Shown: positions 35,677-43,880 of the stretch, one piece after another | How positions within the stretch are numbered: position 1 is the stretch's first letter | Layout of the letters: each line of letters starts with the position of its first letter | Origin: Neisseria zalophi | GTDB lineage: Bacteria; Pseudomonadota; Gammaproteobacteria; Burkholderiales; Neisseriaceae | Length of the DNA: 64,000 bases | NCBI RefSeq assembly: GCF_008807015.1 | Contig: NZ_CP031700.1 | Location: forward strand, 1,054,001 to 1,118,000 | Reading direction: 5' to 3' | Notes under the pieces: generated by a model | Told to the model about the DNA's origin: nothing | Databases searched by the model: none | The model's input: the letters and a program-made list of their open reading frames with translations, nothing else | Translations under genes and position numbers: made by a program

Positions 35677-35715
35677 ATTTCAGACGGCCTACGATATAGA
35701 GAGGCCGTCTGAAAT
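35677..35715. terminator. First DUS-pair hairpin after the DUF945 gene
   Basis: ATTTCAGACGGCCT and its complement are 11 nt apart. It lies 28 bp beyond the DUF945 stop, in a convergent gap. Confidence 0.7.
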
Positions 35716-35800
35716 ATTTGAAAAGTGAGTGAATGATTATCTTAGCGGATATGTAAGCCATCAAACAGGTTGTGCTGTATTCCGAACTACTTTGAATGAA

Positions 35801-35849
35801 TAAGCATAAGGCCGTCTGAAATATTATTTTTCAGACGGCCTTATGCTTA
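35801..35849. terminator. Second DUS-pair hairpin, 20-bp perfect stem
   Basis: Two 20-nt perfectly complementary arms, each a DUS plus 8 flanking bases, enclose a 9-nt loop. It lies 51 bp beyond the ypfJ stop codon (minus strand), so it is the probable ypfJ terminator. The flank complementarity exceeds the DUS itself. Confidence 0.8.
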
Positions 35850-35899
35850 TATTGGTTATATTTGGAATATCTTCTTATATATAAAAAGTAAAAAAACAA

Positions 35900-36730
35900 T
35901 CAATTGGCGGCAAAAGTATTGCACTGGTTTACATCGCCGCTGTTCAAGCCGCGCCTGAACCATGTCATCCTTTGTTCGGAAGAGCCGTGGGTGAAACTAT
36001 CGGGCACAACATAGCCTTGGGCTTGTTGTTGCAAATGGTCGTCGCCCACGGCTTCGGCAGCGCGAACGGCTTCTTCAATATCGCCGGTTTCCAAGATATT
36101 TTGATTGACGGCATAGTGTGCCCAAATACCGGCAAAGCAGTCTGCCTGTAATTCCAGTTTAACGGAAAGCGCATTGGCTTGCGTTTGGTTGACTTCTCTT
36201 TGTGCCTGATGCACTTGCGGCAAAATACCGAGTAGGTTTTGAACATGATGGCCGACTTCATGCGCGATAACGTAAGCAAAAGCAGCATCGCCTGAAGCGC
36301 CGAGTTTTTGGCGCATATCTTCATAGAATGATAAATCCAAATAAACCTTACGGTCGGCCGGGCAGTAAAAAGGCCCCATTGCCGCTTGGCCGGTGCCGCA
36401 GGCGGTTTGGGTGCCGGCGGTGTAGAGCGTCAGCGTTGCCGGCGTGTATTGGCTGCCGTGTTGGGCGAAATAATTGCCCCAAACGGTTTCGGTATCGGCC
36501 AAAACCACTCTGGAGAGCTCGTTAAGTTGTGCTTCCAATTGGCTGTCTATCGGCGTCTGTTGAGCAGGCGATACGGTTGGCGCGCCGGTAATGCCGGATA
36601 AATCGACCCCGTAATATGCGCCTACCAATACAATAATAATGCCGAGAATGCCGGTACTTTTTCCGCCTATACGGCTTTTGCCGCGGCGGTCTTCCACATT
36701 GGTGCTTTGTCGTCTTCCTTGCCAACGCAT
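35900..36730 (-). CDS. ypfJ: YpfJ-type neutral zinc metallopeptidase
   Basis: This 276-residue membrane-anchored protein has one helix near 27-43 followed by an extracytoplasmic domain. The zinc-binding HEVGH motif lies at 157-161 with downstream helices rich in Gln and Ala (LELQADCFAGIWAHY) that supply the third ligand. The N-terminal MRWQGRRQSTNVEDRRG matches the YpfJ/PF04228 family. The protease activity is inferred from the motif; the natural substrate is unknown. Confidence 0.92.
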   Translation of the reverse strand: MRWQGRRQSTNVEDRRGKSRIGGKSTGILGIIIVLVGAYYGVDLSGITGAPTVSPAQQTPIDSQLEAQLNELSRVVLADTETVWGNYFAQHGSQYTPATLTLYTAGTQTACGTGQAAMGPFYCPADRKVYLDLSFYEDMRQKLGASGDAAFAYVIAHEVGHHVQNLLGILPQVHQAQREVNQTQANALSVKLELQADCFAGIWAHYAVNQNILETGDIEEAVRAAEAVGDDHLQQQAQGYVVPDSFTHGSSEQRMTWFRRGLNSGDVNQCNTFAAN

Positions 36731-36808
36731 GGCGGGTTCCTTTGGGTATTTGCGATATGATAGCCGCTATTATACCGCCGGCTACATAATTGGGCATATT
36801 CAGAGATA

Positions 36809-36834
36809 GGCCGTCTGAAAACGTTCAGACGGCA
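36809..36834 (-). terminator. DUS pair after the LplT-like gene, one AG and one AT form
   Basis: A GGCCGTCTGAA arm and a TTCAGACGGCAT arm have a 4-nt gap, 9 bp beyond the MFS stop codon. The two copies belong to different DUS dialects (AG and AT). Confidence 0.7.
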
Positions 36835-36842
36835 TGTTCGGT

Positions 36843-38153
36843 TTATTTTATACCGATATATATTTTTAAGTCTTGTAGAAAGCGCGGATCCAGTTTGAGC
36901 AGATAGGCAATCAGAATAAGGTTGCCTAGCGCCACGACCAAATAGAGTAGGGTGATACTGTCAAACAGCCATAATAAAGCAGCGCTGATAAGTGCGGCGG
37001 AAACCATAAACAAACCGTTCACAATATTATTAGCAGCAATGGCATGGGCGCGAAACGCTTCATGGCTGGCTGTTTGCAACCATGTATATAAAGGCACGGA
37101 GAAAAAGCCGCCGAAGAAGCCGATGGCAATCATGGTCAGCATAACCGGATAGGTGGTGCTTTGGGTAAGAAACCAACCGATACCTTGCAGTTGCTCGAAA
37201 AAGCGACCGTGTGTCAGCCATACCAACAATAAGCCCGATACTGTGAGGCCGAATGCGCCGACGGCAACCAAACCCAAATGTAGGCGGTGATGGCTGATTT
37301 TGGCGCAGATAACCGAACCTGTGGCAATGCCGATGGAAAACAGCGCGAGCATGAGGTTAAAAACATTATCGTCACCGCCGAGGTGGATTTGGGTAAAGGT
37401 AGGCAGTTGGGTGGTGTAAACCGAGCCGATAAACCAAAACCATGAAATACCGATAATGGCCGCATAAAGTTCGCGCTGGGCAAAGGTTTCCTTTAATAAC
37501 AATCGGGTGCTGCGAACAATATTCGGGTCTAGTCGGGTGTTGGGGTTTTTAGCGGGAACGGGCGGCATAAACAGGCTGGTAGCCGTTCCGGCAGCCGCGA
37601 CGGCCAATACTAAGATGCCGACAATATAAGGGGGAATACCGGCAACGACCGTGCCGAGTATCTGGCCGAATAAAATGGCGATAAACGTACCCGATTCAAT
37701 CAGGCTGTTGCCCATAATCAGTTCTTTATCATTGAGATAGTCGGGCAGAATGGCATATTTCAACGGGCCGAATAAGGTGGATTGCGTGCCCATACAAAAT
37801 AGGCAAAATAGCAATAAAGGCGCAGATTGGATATAAAAACCGACCGCCGCCACCGCCATCACCACGATTTCCAATACTTTGATAACGCTTGCCAGTTTGG
37901 CCTTATCGAATTTGGTACTCAATTGCCCTGAAAGGGCGGAAAAAAGGAAATAGGGCAGAATAAACAGCAACGCGCCTAAGTTGAGCATCTGGCTGGCAGG
38001 AATCGTATTATTTTGACCCAAACCATAAAAACTGATCATCACAAACAGCGCGGTTTTAAACAGATTGTCGTTAAACGCGCCGAGAAACTGGGTGCCGAAA
38101 AGCGGCATAAAACGGCGGCGGGTGGCAAAGTTCAGATTATCTTTTACGCTCAT
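36843..38153 (-). CDS. MFS transporter, LplT-like lysophospholipid flippase
   Basis: This 436-residue major-facilitator protein has about twelve helices. The start FATRRRFMPLFGTQFLGAFNDNLFKTALFVM, with FLGAFNDN in helix 1, is typical of the LplT group that flips lysophospholipids across the inner membrane. Helices continue through ALLFILPYFLFSALSGQLSTKFDK (MFS loop 2-3). No acyltransferase domain (Aas/LplT fusion) is fused. The start is taken at MSVKDNLNF; a longer frame running into ccoS adds 47 low-complexity residues. It overlaps ccoS by 17 bp, indicating translational coupling. Confidence 0.78.
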   Translation of the reverse strand: MSVKDNLNFATRRRFMPLFGTQFLGAFNDNLFKTALFVMISFYGLGQNNTIPASQMLNLGALLFILPYFLFSALSGQLSTKFDKAKLASVIKVLEIVVMAVAAVGFYIQSAPLLLFCLFCMGTQSTLFGPLKYAILPDYLNDKELIMGNSLIESGTFIAILFGQILGTVVAGIPPYIVGILVLAVAAAGTATSLFMPPVPAKNPNTRLDPNIVRSTRLLLKETFAQRELYAAIIGISWFWFIGSVYTTQLPTFTQIHLGGDDNVFNLMLALFSIGIATGSVICAKISHHRLHLGLVAVGAFGLTVSGLLLVWLTHGRFFEQLQGIGWFLTQSTTYPVMLTMIAIGFFGGFFSVPLYTWLQTASHEAFRAHAIAANNIVNGLFMVSAALISAALLWLFDSITLLYLVVALGNLILIAYLLKLDPRFLQDLKIYIGIK

Positions 38154-38346
38154 CTTGCGGCTTTTCCGGGTCGGTGGTTGTGTTGTTGTCGTTGGTGTTT
38201 TCGGTGGAATCATCATCCATAATAATGCGGTGCGCCGGGCCTTCCAAGTCATCAAATTGCCCGTTTTTGCCTGACCACCAAAAAAAATAAGCAATCAGAA
38301 AGGCCAAAATAATGCTGATCGGTATCAGGATAAATACACTTTCCAT
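38137..38346 (-). CDS. ccoS: Cytochrome cbb3 oxidase maturation protein CcoS
   Basis: This 69-residue single-span protein has helix FILIPISIILAFLIAYFFWW followed by SGKNGQFDDLEGPAHRIIMDD, the CcoS signature. CcoS is required for insertion of haem and copper into cbb3 oxidase. The tail (TENTNDNNTTTDPEKPQDERKR) is disordered. It starts within the stop codon of the upstream gene (TAATG overlap) and its 3' end overlaps the MFS gene. No other cco genes lie in the window. Confidence 0.93.
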   Translation of the reverse strand: MESVFILIPISIILAFLIAYFFWWSGKNGQFDDLEGPAHRIIMDDDSTENTNDNNTTTDPEKPQDERKR

Positions 38347-38663
38347 TATATGATTCCCGTTAAATCGGTTAAAACCAAAGTTTGGCCGTTAACCGTTAAA
38401 TATTCGTTACGCAAGCGGCCGATAACGGCATTATCGTCTGATAAGATCACATAATCTTTTTCAATCTGCCAATATAAAGGCGTATCGCTATCTTGAAGCG
38501 GTGCCAATGCGTTGACGGCGGCTTTGTCTTGCGGCGTTGTTTCACTTTGCAGCTTCACCGCAAACCGTCCGCTTTGCGGTTGTGCTTCGGATTCATCATC
38601 GGGCAGCATAATAAAAAAGCCCAAATGTTCGCCTTGTTGCGTATGGATACTGAAATAATGCAT
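38346..38663 (-). CDS. Hypothetical protein upstream of ccoS
   Basis: This 105-residue soluble protein has no signal or membrane segment. The sequence (MHYFSIHTQQGEHLGFFIMLPDDE... then WQIEKDYVILSDDNAVIGRLRNEYLTV) suggests a beta-rich cytoplasmic domain. I do not recognise the family. It overlaps ccoS by one base (TAATG) and is probably the first gene of an operon with ccoS and the LplT-like gene. A single DUS lies just before its start. Confidence 0.75.
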   Translation of the reverse strand: MHYFSIHTQQGEHLGFFIMLPDDESEAQPQSGRFAVKLQSETTPQDKAAVNALAPLQDSDTPLYWQIEKDYVILSDDNAVIGRLRNEYLTVNGQTLVLTDLTGII

Positions 38664-38730
38664 GGTTTCAGACGGCCTTTAAAGTAGATAAGCAAGCGGA
38701 GTGAATATTCAATCGGTTTTGATAGCGTTA

Positions 38731-39234
38731 TTATTCCCGCCCGCTGATTTTATCGGAAACTTCCACTTCATGCGGATTAATACGGGCATTGTCTTCCTGT
38801 CCCAAACCGACCAATTTGCGCAAACGGGTCATATAAGCATTCACATCCAAGCCGCGCCCGAAACGTTGCGCTTCCCAAACCGTTTCCGCCAACGCATCGG
38901 CCATATCATGCTCGGCTTTCACCCAATCACCACTGTATTTCCCGCACAAATTTTCATGAACGGCACGGATGCCGGGCGGTTGGTCGATAGCCACTTGCTC
39001 TTGGATGGAAAGGTGTAGCGACATATGTAGAAACGGGTTGCTTTCCCCTTCTTCGGGCGTCCAGTTTTTATCCAGATAGTTTTCGATGTGTTCTAAATAG
39101 TGGTGGTATTCAGGATGCGCTTCAATAATGCGCAAAGCTTTTTGTTGCAGGGCGTCCAATTGCAACGGCAGCATACGTTGTTGCCAGACACCGGCAAAAA
39201 AGCGGCGCACGTCGTGGGTATTGACGTCATACAT
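38731..39234 (-). CDS. DUF1841-family protein
   Basis: This 167-residue cytoplasmic protein starts MYDVNTHDVRRFFAGVWQQR, with HPEYHHYLEHIE and FLHMSLHLSIQEQ motifs. I recognise this as the DUF1841 family common in beta- and gamma-proteobacteria; no function is known. The frame extends 71 codons upstream into the DUS pair and the tmRNA promoter region; the ATG giving MYDVN is preferred because the extension is not conserved-looking. The mature C-terminus is acidic (VEVSDKISGRE). Confidence 0.82.
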   Translation of the reverse strand: MYDVNTHDVRRFFAGVWQQRMLPLQLDALQQKALRIIEAHPEYHHYLEHIENYLDKNWTPEEGESNPFLHMSLHLSIQEQVAIDQPPGIRAVHENLCGKYSGDWVKAEHDMADALAETVWEAQRFGRGLDVNAYMTRLRKLVGLGQEDNARINPHEVEVSDKISGRE

Positions 39235-39254
39235 AGTTTTCAAATCCCGATATG

Positions 39255-39295
39255 GTTTCAGACGGCCATTATAACCGATAAGGCCGTCTGAAAAC
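39255..39295. repeat. Inverted DUS pair upstream of DUF1841 gene and tmRNA
   Basis: GTTTCAGACGGCC and GGCCGTCTGAAAAC are 14 nt apart. It lies upstream of both divergent genes rather than at a transcript end. Confidence 0.7.
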
Positions 39296-39332
39296 GTTTT
39301 AAGCAGATATGGTAATTTATAAATAACCTGCG

Positions 39333-39338
39333 TATAAT
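39333..39338 (+). promoter_or_regulatory. Candidate -10 element for tmRNA
   Basis: A perfect TATAAT ends 15 bases before the mature tmRNA 5' end, consistent with transcription starting a few bases upstream of the processed end. The -35 region is not obvious. Confidence 0.5.
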
Positions 39339-39353
39339 CGAATATTCCTATCT

Positions 39354-39717
39354 GGGGGCGATCTTGGTTTCGACGGGGGTTGCGAAGCAGATGCGGGCAT
39401 ACCGGGGTCTCAGATTCCCGTAAAACACTGAAACAAAATAGTCGCAAACGACGAAACTTACGCTTTAGCCGCTTAAGGCTAGCCGTTGCAGCAGTTGGCC
39501 GATGGGCTGCGTAGGGTCAAACCTACAGCAACGTCATTTTACATTGGCTGGTTTTCTGTCGGGTTACTTGGCAGGAAATAAGATTTAAGGTAACTGGTTT
39601 CCAAACAGCCCGTCTGCCGGCGGAATGGGAATAAGATTTTAAGTAGGCAAGACTAAGTATGTAGAACGCTTTGTAGAGGGCTTTCGGACGGGGGTTCAAT
39701 TCCCCCCGCCTCCACCA
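39354..39717 (+). ncRNA. ssrA: Transfer-messenger RNA (tmRNA)
   Basis: tmRNA rescues stalled ribosomes and tags the nascent peptide. The 5' end GGGGGCGATCTTGGTTTCGACGGG and the 3' end GGTTCAATTCCCCCCGCCTCCACCA are the tRNA-like domain. The first 7 bases pair with CGCCTCC before an encoded CCA. The open frame at 39444-39476 encodes tag ANDETYALAA followed by TAA. The length of 364 nt is ordinary. A hairpin terminator follows. Confidence 0.98.
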
Positions 39718-40163
39718 GTATCACAAATAATGCAATCGTCAGGTTGCATTATTTTTTTTATCGGTTGGAAATAATTTAATGTCAGTTGATTGACTTTAAA
39801 TGTATGATTGTTTGTTTAATGAAATAGTAATGGTAAAGTAGAACACTCATTACTGTTTTAGGCAATTAGACCAAATTGATTCTGACTAATTGTTTTAAAA
39901 TAGAAATCTGACATTTTGTTGTGCAATTGTTAAAATGCCGTTCTCATTCTTTTAAATAAAGCTTGAAATGCGCTGTTAAAAATACTGTTAAATAGATATT
40001 AAATGGCTCTTTGGTTCAAGATGATTGTTTCCATTTTATAGATGCGGGGCTGAGACTTGGCAAAATGTTTATGGATATTGATGTAGAAACCGCAGAAACC
40101 GCCCACGCTATCGATGTGGTATGGTGCGAAAGATTAGAATAACTTAATGTAAGGAAATTAAAT
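39718..40163. other. Region between tmRNA and yqjG with a possible ORF remnant
   Basis: This 446-bp region begins with the tmRNA terminator. Near its right end an open frame on the plus strand (about 40005-40142) reads LVQDDCFHFIDAGLRLGK and ends AHAIDVVWCERLE before a TAA. An internal ATG is at 40065. It is protein-like in composition but short and unrecognised. The yqjG ribosome binding site (TAAGGAAATTAA) lies at the right end. No DUS is present. Confidence 0.45.
39725..39759 (+). terminator. Terminator of tmRNA
   Basis: AAATAATGCAA pairs with TTGCATTATTT across an 8-nt loop and is followed by a long T-run. Confidence 0.8.
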
Positions 40164-41147
40164 ATGGGATTGTTGGTTGATGGTAAATGGCATACCGATT
40201 GGTATGATACTGAATCTACCGGCGGAAAATTCGTCCGCAGTAAAGCTGCTTTTCGTAATTGGGTCACTGCCGATGGCTCTGCCGGCCCCAGTGGTAAAGA
40301 TGGCTTTAAAGCCGAACCGGATCGCTATCATTTGTATGTTTCTTTAGCGTGCCCTTGGGCACACCGTACCTTAATATTCAGACATCTCAAAGGTTTGGAA
40401 GAGATGATTCCGATTTCTGTTGTCAATGCTTTTATGCTTGATGATGGCTGGACTTTTGAAGAGGGTGACGGGGTGATTCCCGATATGGTGAACCATAAAA
40501 ACAAACTTCATGAGATTTATACTCAGGCCATGCCGGATTATTCAGGCCGTGTAACGGTGCCGGTATTGTGGGATAAAAAAACCAATACCATCGTTAGCAA
40601 CGAATCATCAGAAATTATTCGCATGTTTAATAGCGCGTTTGACGGTATTGGTGCGAAACCGGGAGATTATTATCCGGTTGAATTGCGTGAAGAGATTGAT
40701 TCACTCAACGAATGGATTTATGACACTGTAAATAACGGCGTATATAAAGCAGGGTTTGCTACAACACAATCTGCTTATAACGAAGCGGTTGGCGCTTTAT
40801 TTGAATCATTAGACAGGCTGGAAGGCATTTTGAGCAAACAACGTTATTTAACCGGTGATCGCTTAACCGAAGCCGATTGGCGTTTGTTTACCACTCTGCT
40901 CCGCTTCGATGCGGTTTATTACGGGCATTTTAAATGCAATATCAGGCAAATAGAAGATTATCCGGCATTATCAAATTATGTTCGCGATTTATATCAATAT
41001 CAGGATGTTGCTAAAACCGTGGATATTCCTTATACCAAAGCACACTATTATGGTTCGCATACCAGCATCAACCCGACAAGGATTATTCCGGTAGGCCCGG
41101 TGCAAGACTTTAGCAAACCACATGATCGCGACCGTTTTCCTAGATAA
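40164..41147 (+). CDS. yqjG: Glutathionyl-hydroquinone reductase (YqjG/Ecm4)
   Basis: This 327-residue Xi-class glutathione transferase reduces glutathionyl-hydroquinones. The catalytic Cys63 is in LACPWAHRTL. WVTADGSAGPSGKDGFKAE before it and the TVPVLWDKKTNTIVSNESSEIIRMF segment are family-typical, and the C-terminal helical domain ends HYYGSHTSINPTRIIPVGP. It carries a TAAGGAAATTAA site just upstream. It has no obvious operon partner; what follows is the tail of a degraded ABC ATPase gene. Confidence 0.93.
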   Translation: MGLLVDGKWHTDWYDTESTGGKFVRSKAAFRNWVTADGSAGPSGKDGFKAEPDRYHLYVSLACPWAHRTLIFRHLKGLEEMIPISVVNAFMLDDGWTFEEGDGVIPDMVNHKNKLHEIYTQAMPDYSGRVTVPVLWDKKTNTIVSNESSEIIRMFNSAFDGIGAKPGDYYPVELREEIDSLNEWIYDTVNNGVYKAGFATTQSAYNEAVGALFESLDRLEGILSKQRYLTGDRLTEADWRLFTTLLRFDAVYYGHFKCNIRQIEDYPALSNYVRDLYQYQDVAKTVDIPYTKAHYYGSHTSINPTRIIPVGPVQDFSKPHDRDRFPR

Positions 41148-41157
41148 ATCGGTTTAA

Positions 41158-41298
41158 TTTATCAACCTTATCAGGTGGGCCGTACGAACGGGACATCCTG
41201 CCGAAGTGATTAACCGTGACAGCATATCGGCGCTGTATGGTATTAATGTTACGGTATTGGATTACAATGGCAGGCCGGTTATTGTCGATACTAGATAA
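41158..41298 (+). pseudogene. C-terminal remnant of an ABC-transporter ATPase gene
   Basis: Directly after yqjG an open frame without a start codon reads RTGHPAEVINRDSISALYGI and then NVTVLDYNGRPVIVDTR before TAA. This matches the far C-terminus of siderophore/iron or cobalamin-type ABC ATPases (FecE/FepC-like), where GxPxEVI, YGI, and V-x-GRPV recur. Walker motifs are absent; everything upstream has been lost, probably replaced by the yqjG region. A strong terminator still follows, as expected of an operon end. Confidence 0.7.
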
Positions 41299-41317
41299 TT
41301 GAAATGGATACATTATC

Positions 41318-41347
41318 GGGGCTTTGCTACCAGGCAAAGCCCTTTTT
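41318..41347 (+). terminator. Rho-independent terminator on the plus strand at the aroA 3' end
   Basis: GGGCTTTGC pairs with GCAAAGCCC across a 6-nt loop, followed by TTTTTATTT on the plus strand. It overlaps the aroA stop codon and probably belonged to the deleted ABC-transporter operon. Confidence 0.85.
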
Positions 41348-42638
41348 ATTTTTGCAGCGATGCAAAAACATCAAAATAAGTCGGGAATGTTTTATAGGTA
41401 CATTTGGGGTCGTTAATAATCACCGGTACACCCAATAATGACACCAATGAAAAACACATAGCCATACGGTGGTCGTCGTAGGTGTCGATTTCGGCACCAG
41501 GGGTTAGTGATGCCGGTGGTGTGATATGGATGGCTTCGGGTTCTTCGACCACGGTGGCGCCGACTTTACGCAGCTCGTTTGCCATAGCGGCAATGCGGTC
41601 GGTTTCTTTGACGCGCCAGCTACCGATATTGCGCAATGTACAAGTGCCGCCGCTTGCCAAGGCAACAATGGCCAAGGTCATAGCGGCATCGGGAATATGG
41701 TTGGCATCTAAATCAAACGGCAAAACCGCTTGGTTTGCGGCGCGGGAAACTTCGATAAAGTTTCCCCCCCACACAACGGTCGCCCCGATTTTCTCCAATT
41801 CGCGGGCAAAAGCCACATCGCCTTGAATACTGTCGGCACCGATACCGGTCACACGGATGGGCTCACCGGACAGCAAGCCGGCGGCTAAGAAATAAGAGGC
41901 GCTTGAAGCATCACCTTCCACATACAACCGATCTGGGGCATGGTATTGCGATCCGGCCGGAATTTTAAAAACACGGTAATCTTCGTTAACAACCGCTACA
42001 CCGAATTGTGCCATCAATTTCAACGTAATGTCGATATAGGGTTTGGATATCAATTCGCCAATCACACGAATTTCAAACGCTTGTTTGGTGAGGGGCAGAG
42101 CCATCAGCAGGGCGGTGAGAAATTGGCTGGAAACATTGCCCTTAATCGGAATCACCCGTTCGCCGTTGTCTGTACGTTTGCTAATGTGTAGCGGCGGATA
42201 ATGTTCATTGCCGAAATATTGGATATCGGCACCGGCTATCCGTAAGGCATCTACTAAGTCACCGATGGGGCGCTCGTGCATACGCGGTACGCCGTGAAGA
42301 CGATAATCTCCGCCTAAAATAGCCAGTGCGGCGGTGAGTGGACGGAATGCCGTACCCGCATTGCCGAGAAAGAGATCTGCTTCACGGTTGGGAAATTGTC
42401 CGCCGCTGCCGTGTACTTTCAGACGGCCGTCTGAAAAAAACTCTAGTTGAATTCCCAGTTTTTCTAATGCTTCAAGCATTCGTTCGGTATCGTCGGATTG
42501 CAGCAAAGAGTGAATTTCGCACACATTGTCGGATAAAGCCGCCAATAAGAGTGTACGGTTGCTGATACTTTTAGAGCCGGGTAAGGCGATAGAGGAAGGC
42601 TTGAGCGTAACGGCAGGTAGGCGGATGAATTCGGTCAT
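41346..42638 (-). CDS. aroA: 3-phosphoshikimate 1-carboxyvinyltransferase (EPSP synthase)
   Basis: AroA condenses shikimate-3-phosphate and PEP in aromatic amino-acid synthesis. The 430-residue protein begins [37 protein letters not shown]. It carries [13 protein letters not shown] and [18 protein letters not shown] near 120, and [18 protein letters not shown] and [18 protein letters not shown] later on. A palindromic double DUS is encoded as [11 protein letters not shown]7 run (coding strand) near 41764-41770 is part of WGGN. Confidence 0.97.
   Translation of the reverse strand: MTEFIRLPAVTLKPSSIALPGSKSISNRTLLLAALSDNVCEIHSLLQSDDTERMLEALEKLGIQLEFFSDGRLKVHGSGGQFPNREADLFLGNAGTAFRPLTAALAILGGDYRLHGVPRMHERPIGDLVDALRIAGADIQYFGNEHYPPLHISKRTDNGERVIPIKGNVSSQFLTALLMALPLTKQAFEIRVIGELISKPYIDITLKLMAQFGVAVVNEDYRVFKIPAGSQYHAPDRLYVEGDASSASYFLAAGLLSGEPIRVTGIGADSIQGDVAFARELEKIGATVVWGGNFIEVSRAANQAVLPFDLDANHIPDAAMTLAIVALASGGTCTLRNIGSWRVKETDRIAAMANELRKVGATVVEEPEAIHITPPASLTPGAEIDTYDDHRMAMCFSLVSLLGVPVIINDPKCTYKTFPTYFDVFASLQK
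42418..42437. repeat. Perfect palindrome of two overlapping DUS inside aroA
   Basis: Two DUS overlap head to head, sharing GGCC, to form a 20-bp perfect palindrome. It lies in frame with aroA and supplies the codons for F-S-D-G-R-L-K. Confidence 0.95.
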
Positions 42639-42754
42639 GGTTATCTTTTAATCAATAAAATATCAATATGGTATCGATATTGCTGAATATGATGTTTCAG
42701 ACGGCCTCAGCTTTTATATTGGGCTGATTGGTATTTTTTTAGTAAGCCGGCGTG

Positions 42755-43705
42755 TTATGCGGTTTTGGGTTTGCTGGCTAGAATATTAATCACCTTTTTA
42801 GGGGTGGGCGGGGATAGTGTGATTTCACTATCATTTTCGGATAGGCCGTCTGAAAAACGGGCGGGTACGGTTTCCGAATCAAAAGCGGTATCGCCACCGT
42901 GTTTTAAGGTTTGGCCGCGTACTAAGCCGGTAAAGTCAAATAGTTCGGTGTCGGCAAGATGTGAGGGTACAACGTTTTGTAACGCTGAAAACATTGATTC
43001 AATACGGCCTGGGAAGCGTTTGTCCCAATCTTGTAGCATTTCCTTAATTACCTGACGTTGCAGGTTGGGCTGTGAACCACAAAGGTTGCAGGGAATAATG
43101 GGAAACTGTTTCAATTCGGCATAGCGTTCCAAGTCTTTTTCTTTCACATAAGCCAAAGGCCGGATCACAATATGTTCGCCATTGTCGGAAACCAGTTTGG
43201 GCGGCATGGCTTTGAGTTTGCCACCATAAAACATATTGAGGAACATGGTTTGCAGAATATCGTCGCGATGGTGGCCGAGTGCGATTTTAGTGCAGCCTAA
43301 TTCTTTCGCCACACGGTATAGCACGCCACGGCGCAGGCGGCTGCATAGCGAGCAGGTGGTTTTGCCTTCTTCTATTACACGCTTAACAATAGAATAAGTA
43401 TCTTCTTCTACAATACGGTAGGGCACGCCGATACTTTCGAGGTATTCGGGCAGGATGTGTTCGGGGAAACCGGGTTGTTTCTGATCAAGGTTAACGGCAA
43501 CCAATTCGAAATCAATAGGCGCGCTGGCTTGTAATTGACGCAAGATGTCGAGCAGGGCGTAGCTGTCTTTGCCACCTGAAAGGCAAACCATAATTTTATC
43601 GCCGTTTTCAATCATATTGAAATCGTTGATGGCATCGCCGACTGCATGGCGCAATCGTTTGTTTAATTTATTGTTTTCTAATTGTTGTTTGCTTTTTTTA
43701 GACAT
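42755..43705 (-). CDS. ttcA: tRNA 2-thiocytidine biosynthesis protein TtcA
   Basis: TtcA thiolates C32 of tRNA using an Fe-S cluster and ATP. The 316-residue protein has the PP-loop SGGKDS (43-48) and [13 protein letters not shown] with two of the cluster cysteines. The [20 protein letters not shown] segment follows, and [12 protein letters not shown] contributes the third. A DUS in the C-terminal part reads [10 protein letters not shown]; this tail beyond about residue 280 is longer than in E. coli TtcA and probably disordered. Confidence 0.94.
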   Translation of the reverse strand: MSKKSKQQLENNKLNKRLRHAVGDAINDFNMIENGDKIMVCLSGGKDSYALLDILRQLQASAPIDFELVAVNLDQKQPGFPEHILPEYLESIGVPYRIVEEDTYSIVKRVIEEGKTTCSLCSRLRRGVLYRVAKELGCTKIALGHHRDDILQTMFLNMFYGGKLKAMPPKLVSDNGEHIVIRPLAYVKEKDLERYAELKQFPIIPCNLCGSQPNLQRQVIKEMLQDWDKRFPGRIESMFSALQNVVPSHLADTELFDFTGLVRGQTLKHGGDTAFDSETVPARFSDGLSENDSEITLSPPTPKKVINILASKPKTA

Positions 43706-43880
43706 GGTGTGCGTAACTGAAAAAGAGGCGGGAAAGAAAAAAGATTGTACCTGAAAATCGGCTTATTCGGTAATGGTTGCCTGCAAATGCCGTGTTTATA
43801 AGTTATTTATTTAAAAAATATGAAAAATTATGGTGCAATTCATTGTTGGATTATCTGTTAAATCTGATTATAATGGAAAT

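Noticed and set aside
35677-35849. Two consecutive DUS hairpins read as a possible CRISPR or repeat array
   Set aside because: Only uptake-sequence pairs are shared, spacing is irregular, and no repeat-spacer pattern or cas genes occur anywhere in the window.
36843-38294. Longer MFS frame starting inside ccoS
   Set aside because: The extra 47 residues are Thr/Pro-rich shadow of ccoS; MSVKDNLNF is a better start with normal family length.
39234-39447. 71-codon N-terminal extension of the DUF1841 gene
   Set aside because: It runs through the DUS pair and into the tmRNA gene; the family's usual start is at MYDVN.
41764-41770. Run of seven C (G7 on the coding strand) in aroA as a phase-variation tract
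   Set aside because: Seven bases is short for slippage in Neisseria, the codons are conserved (W-G-G-N), and aroA is a housekeeping gene.
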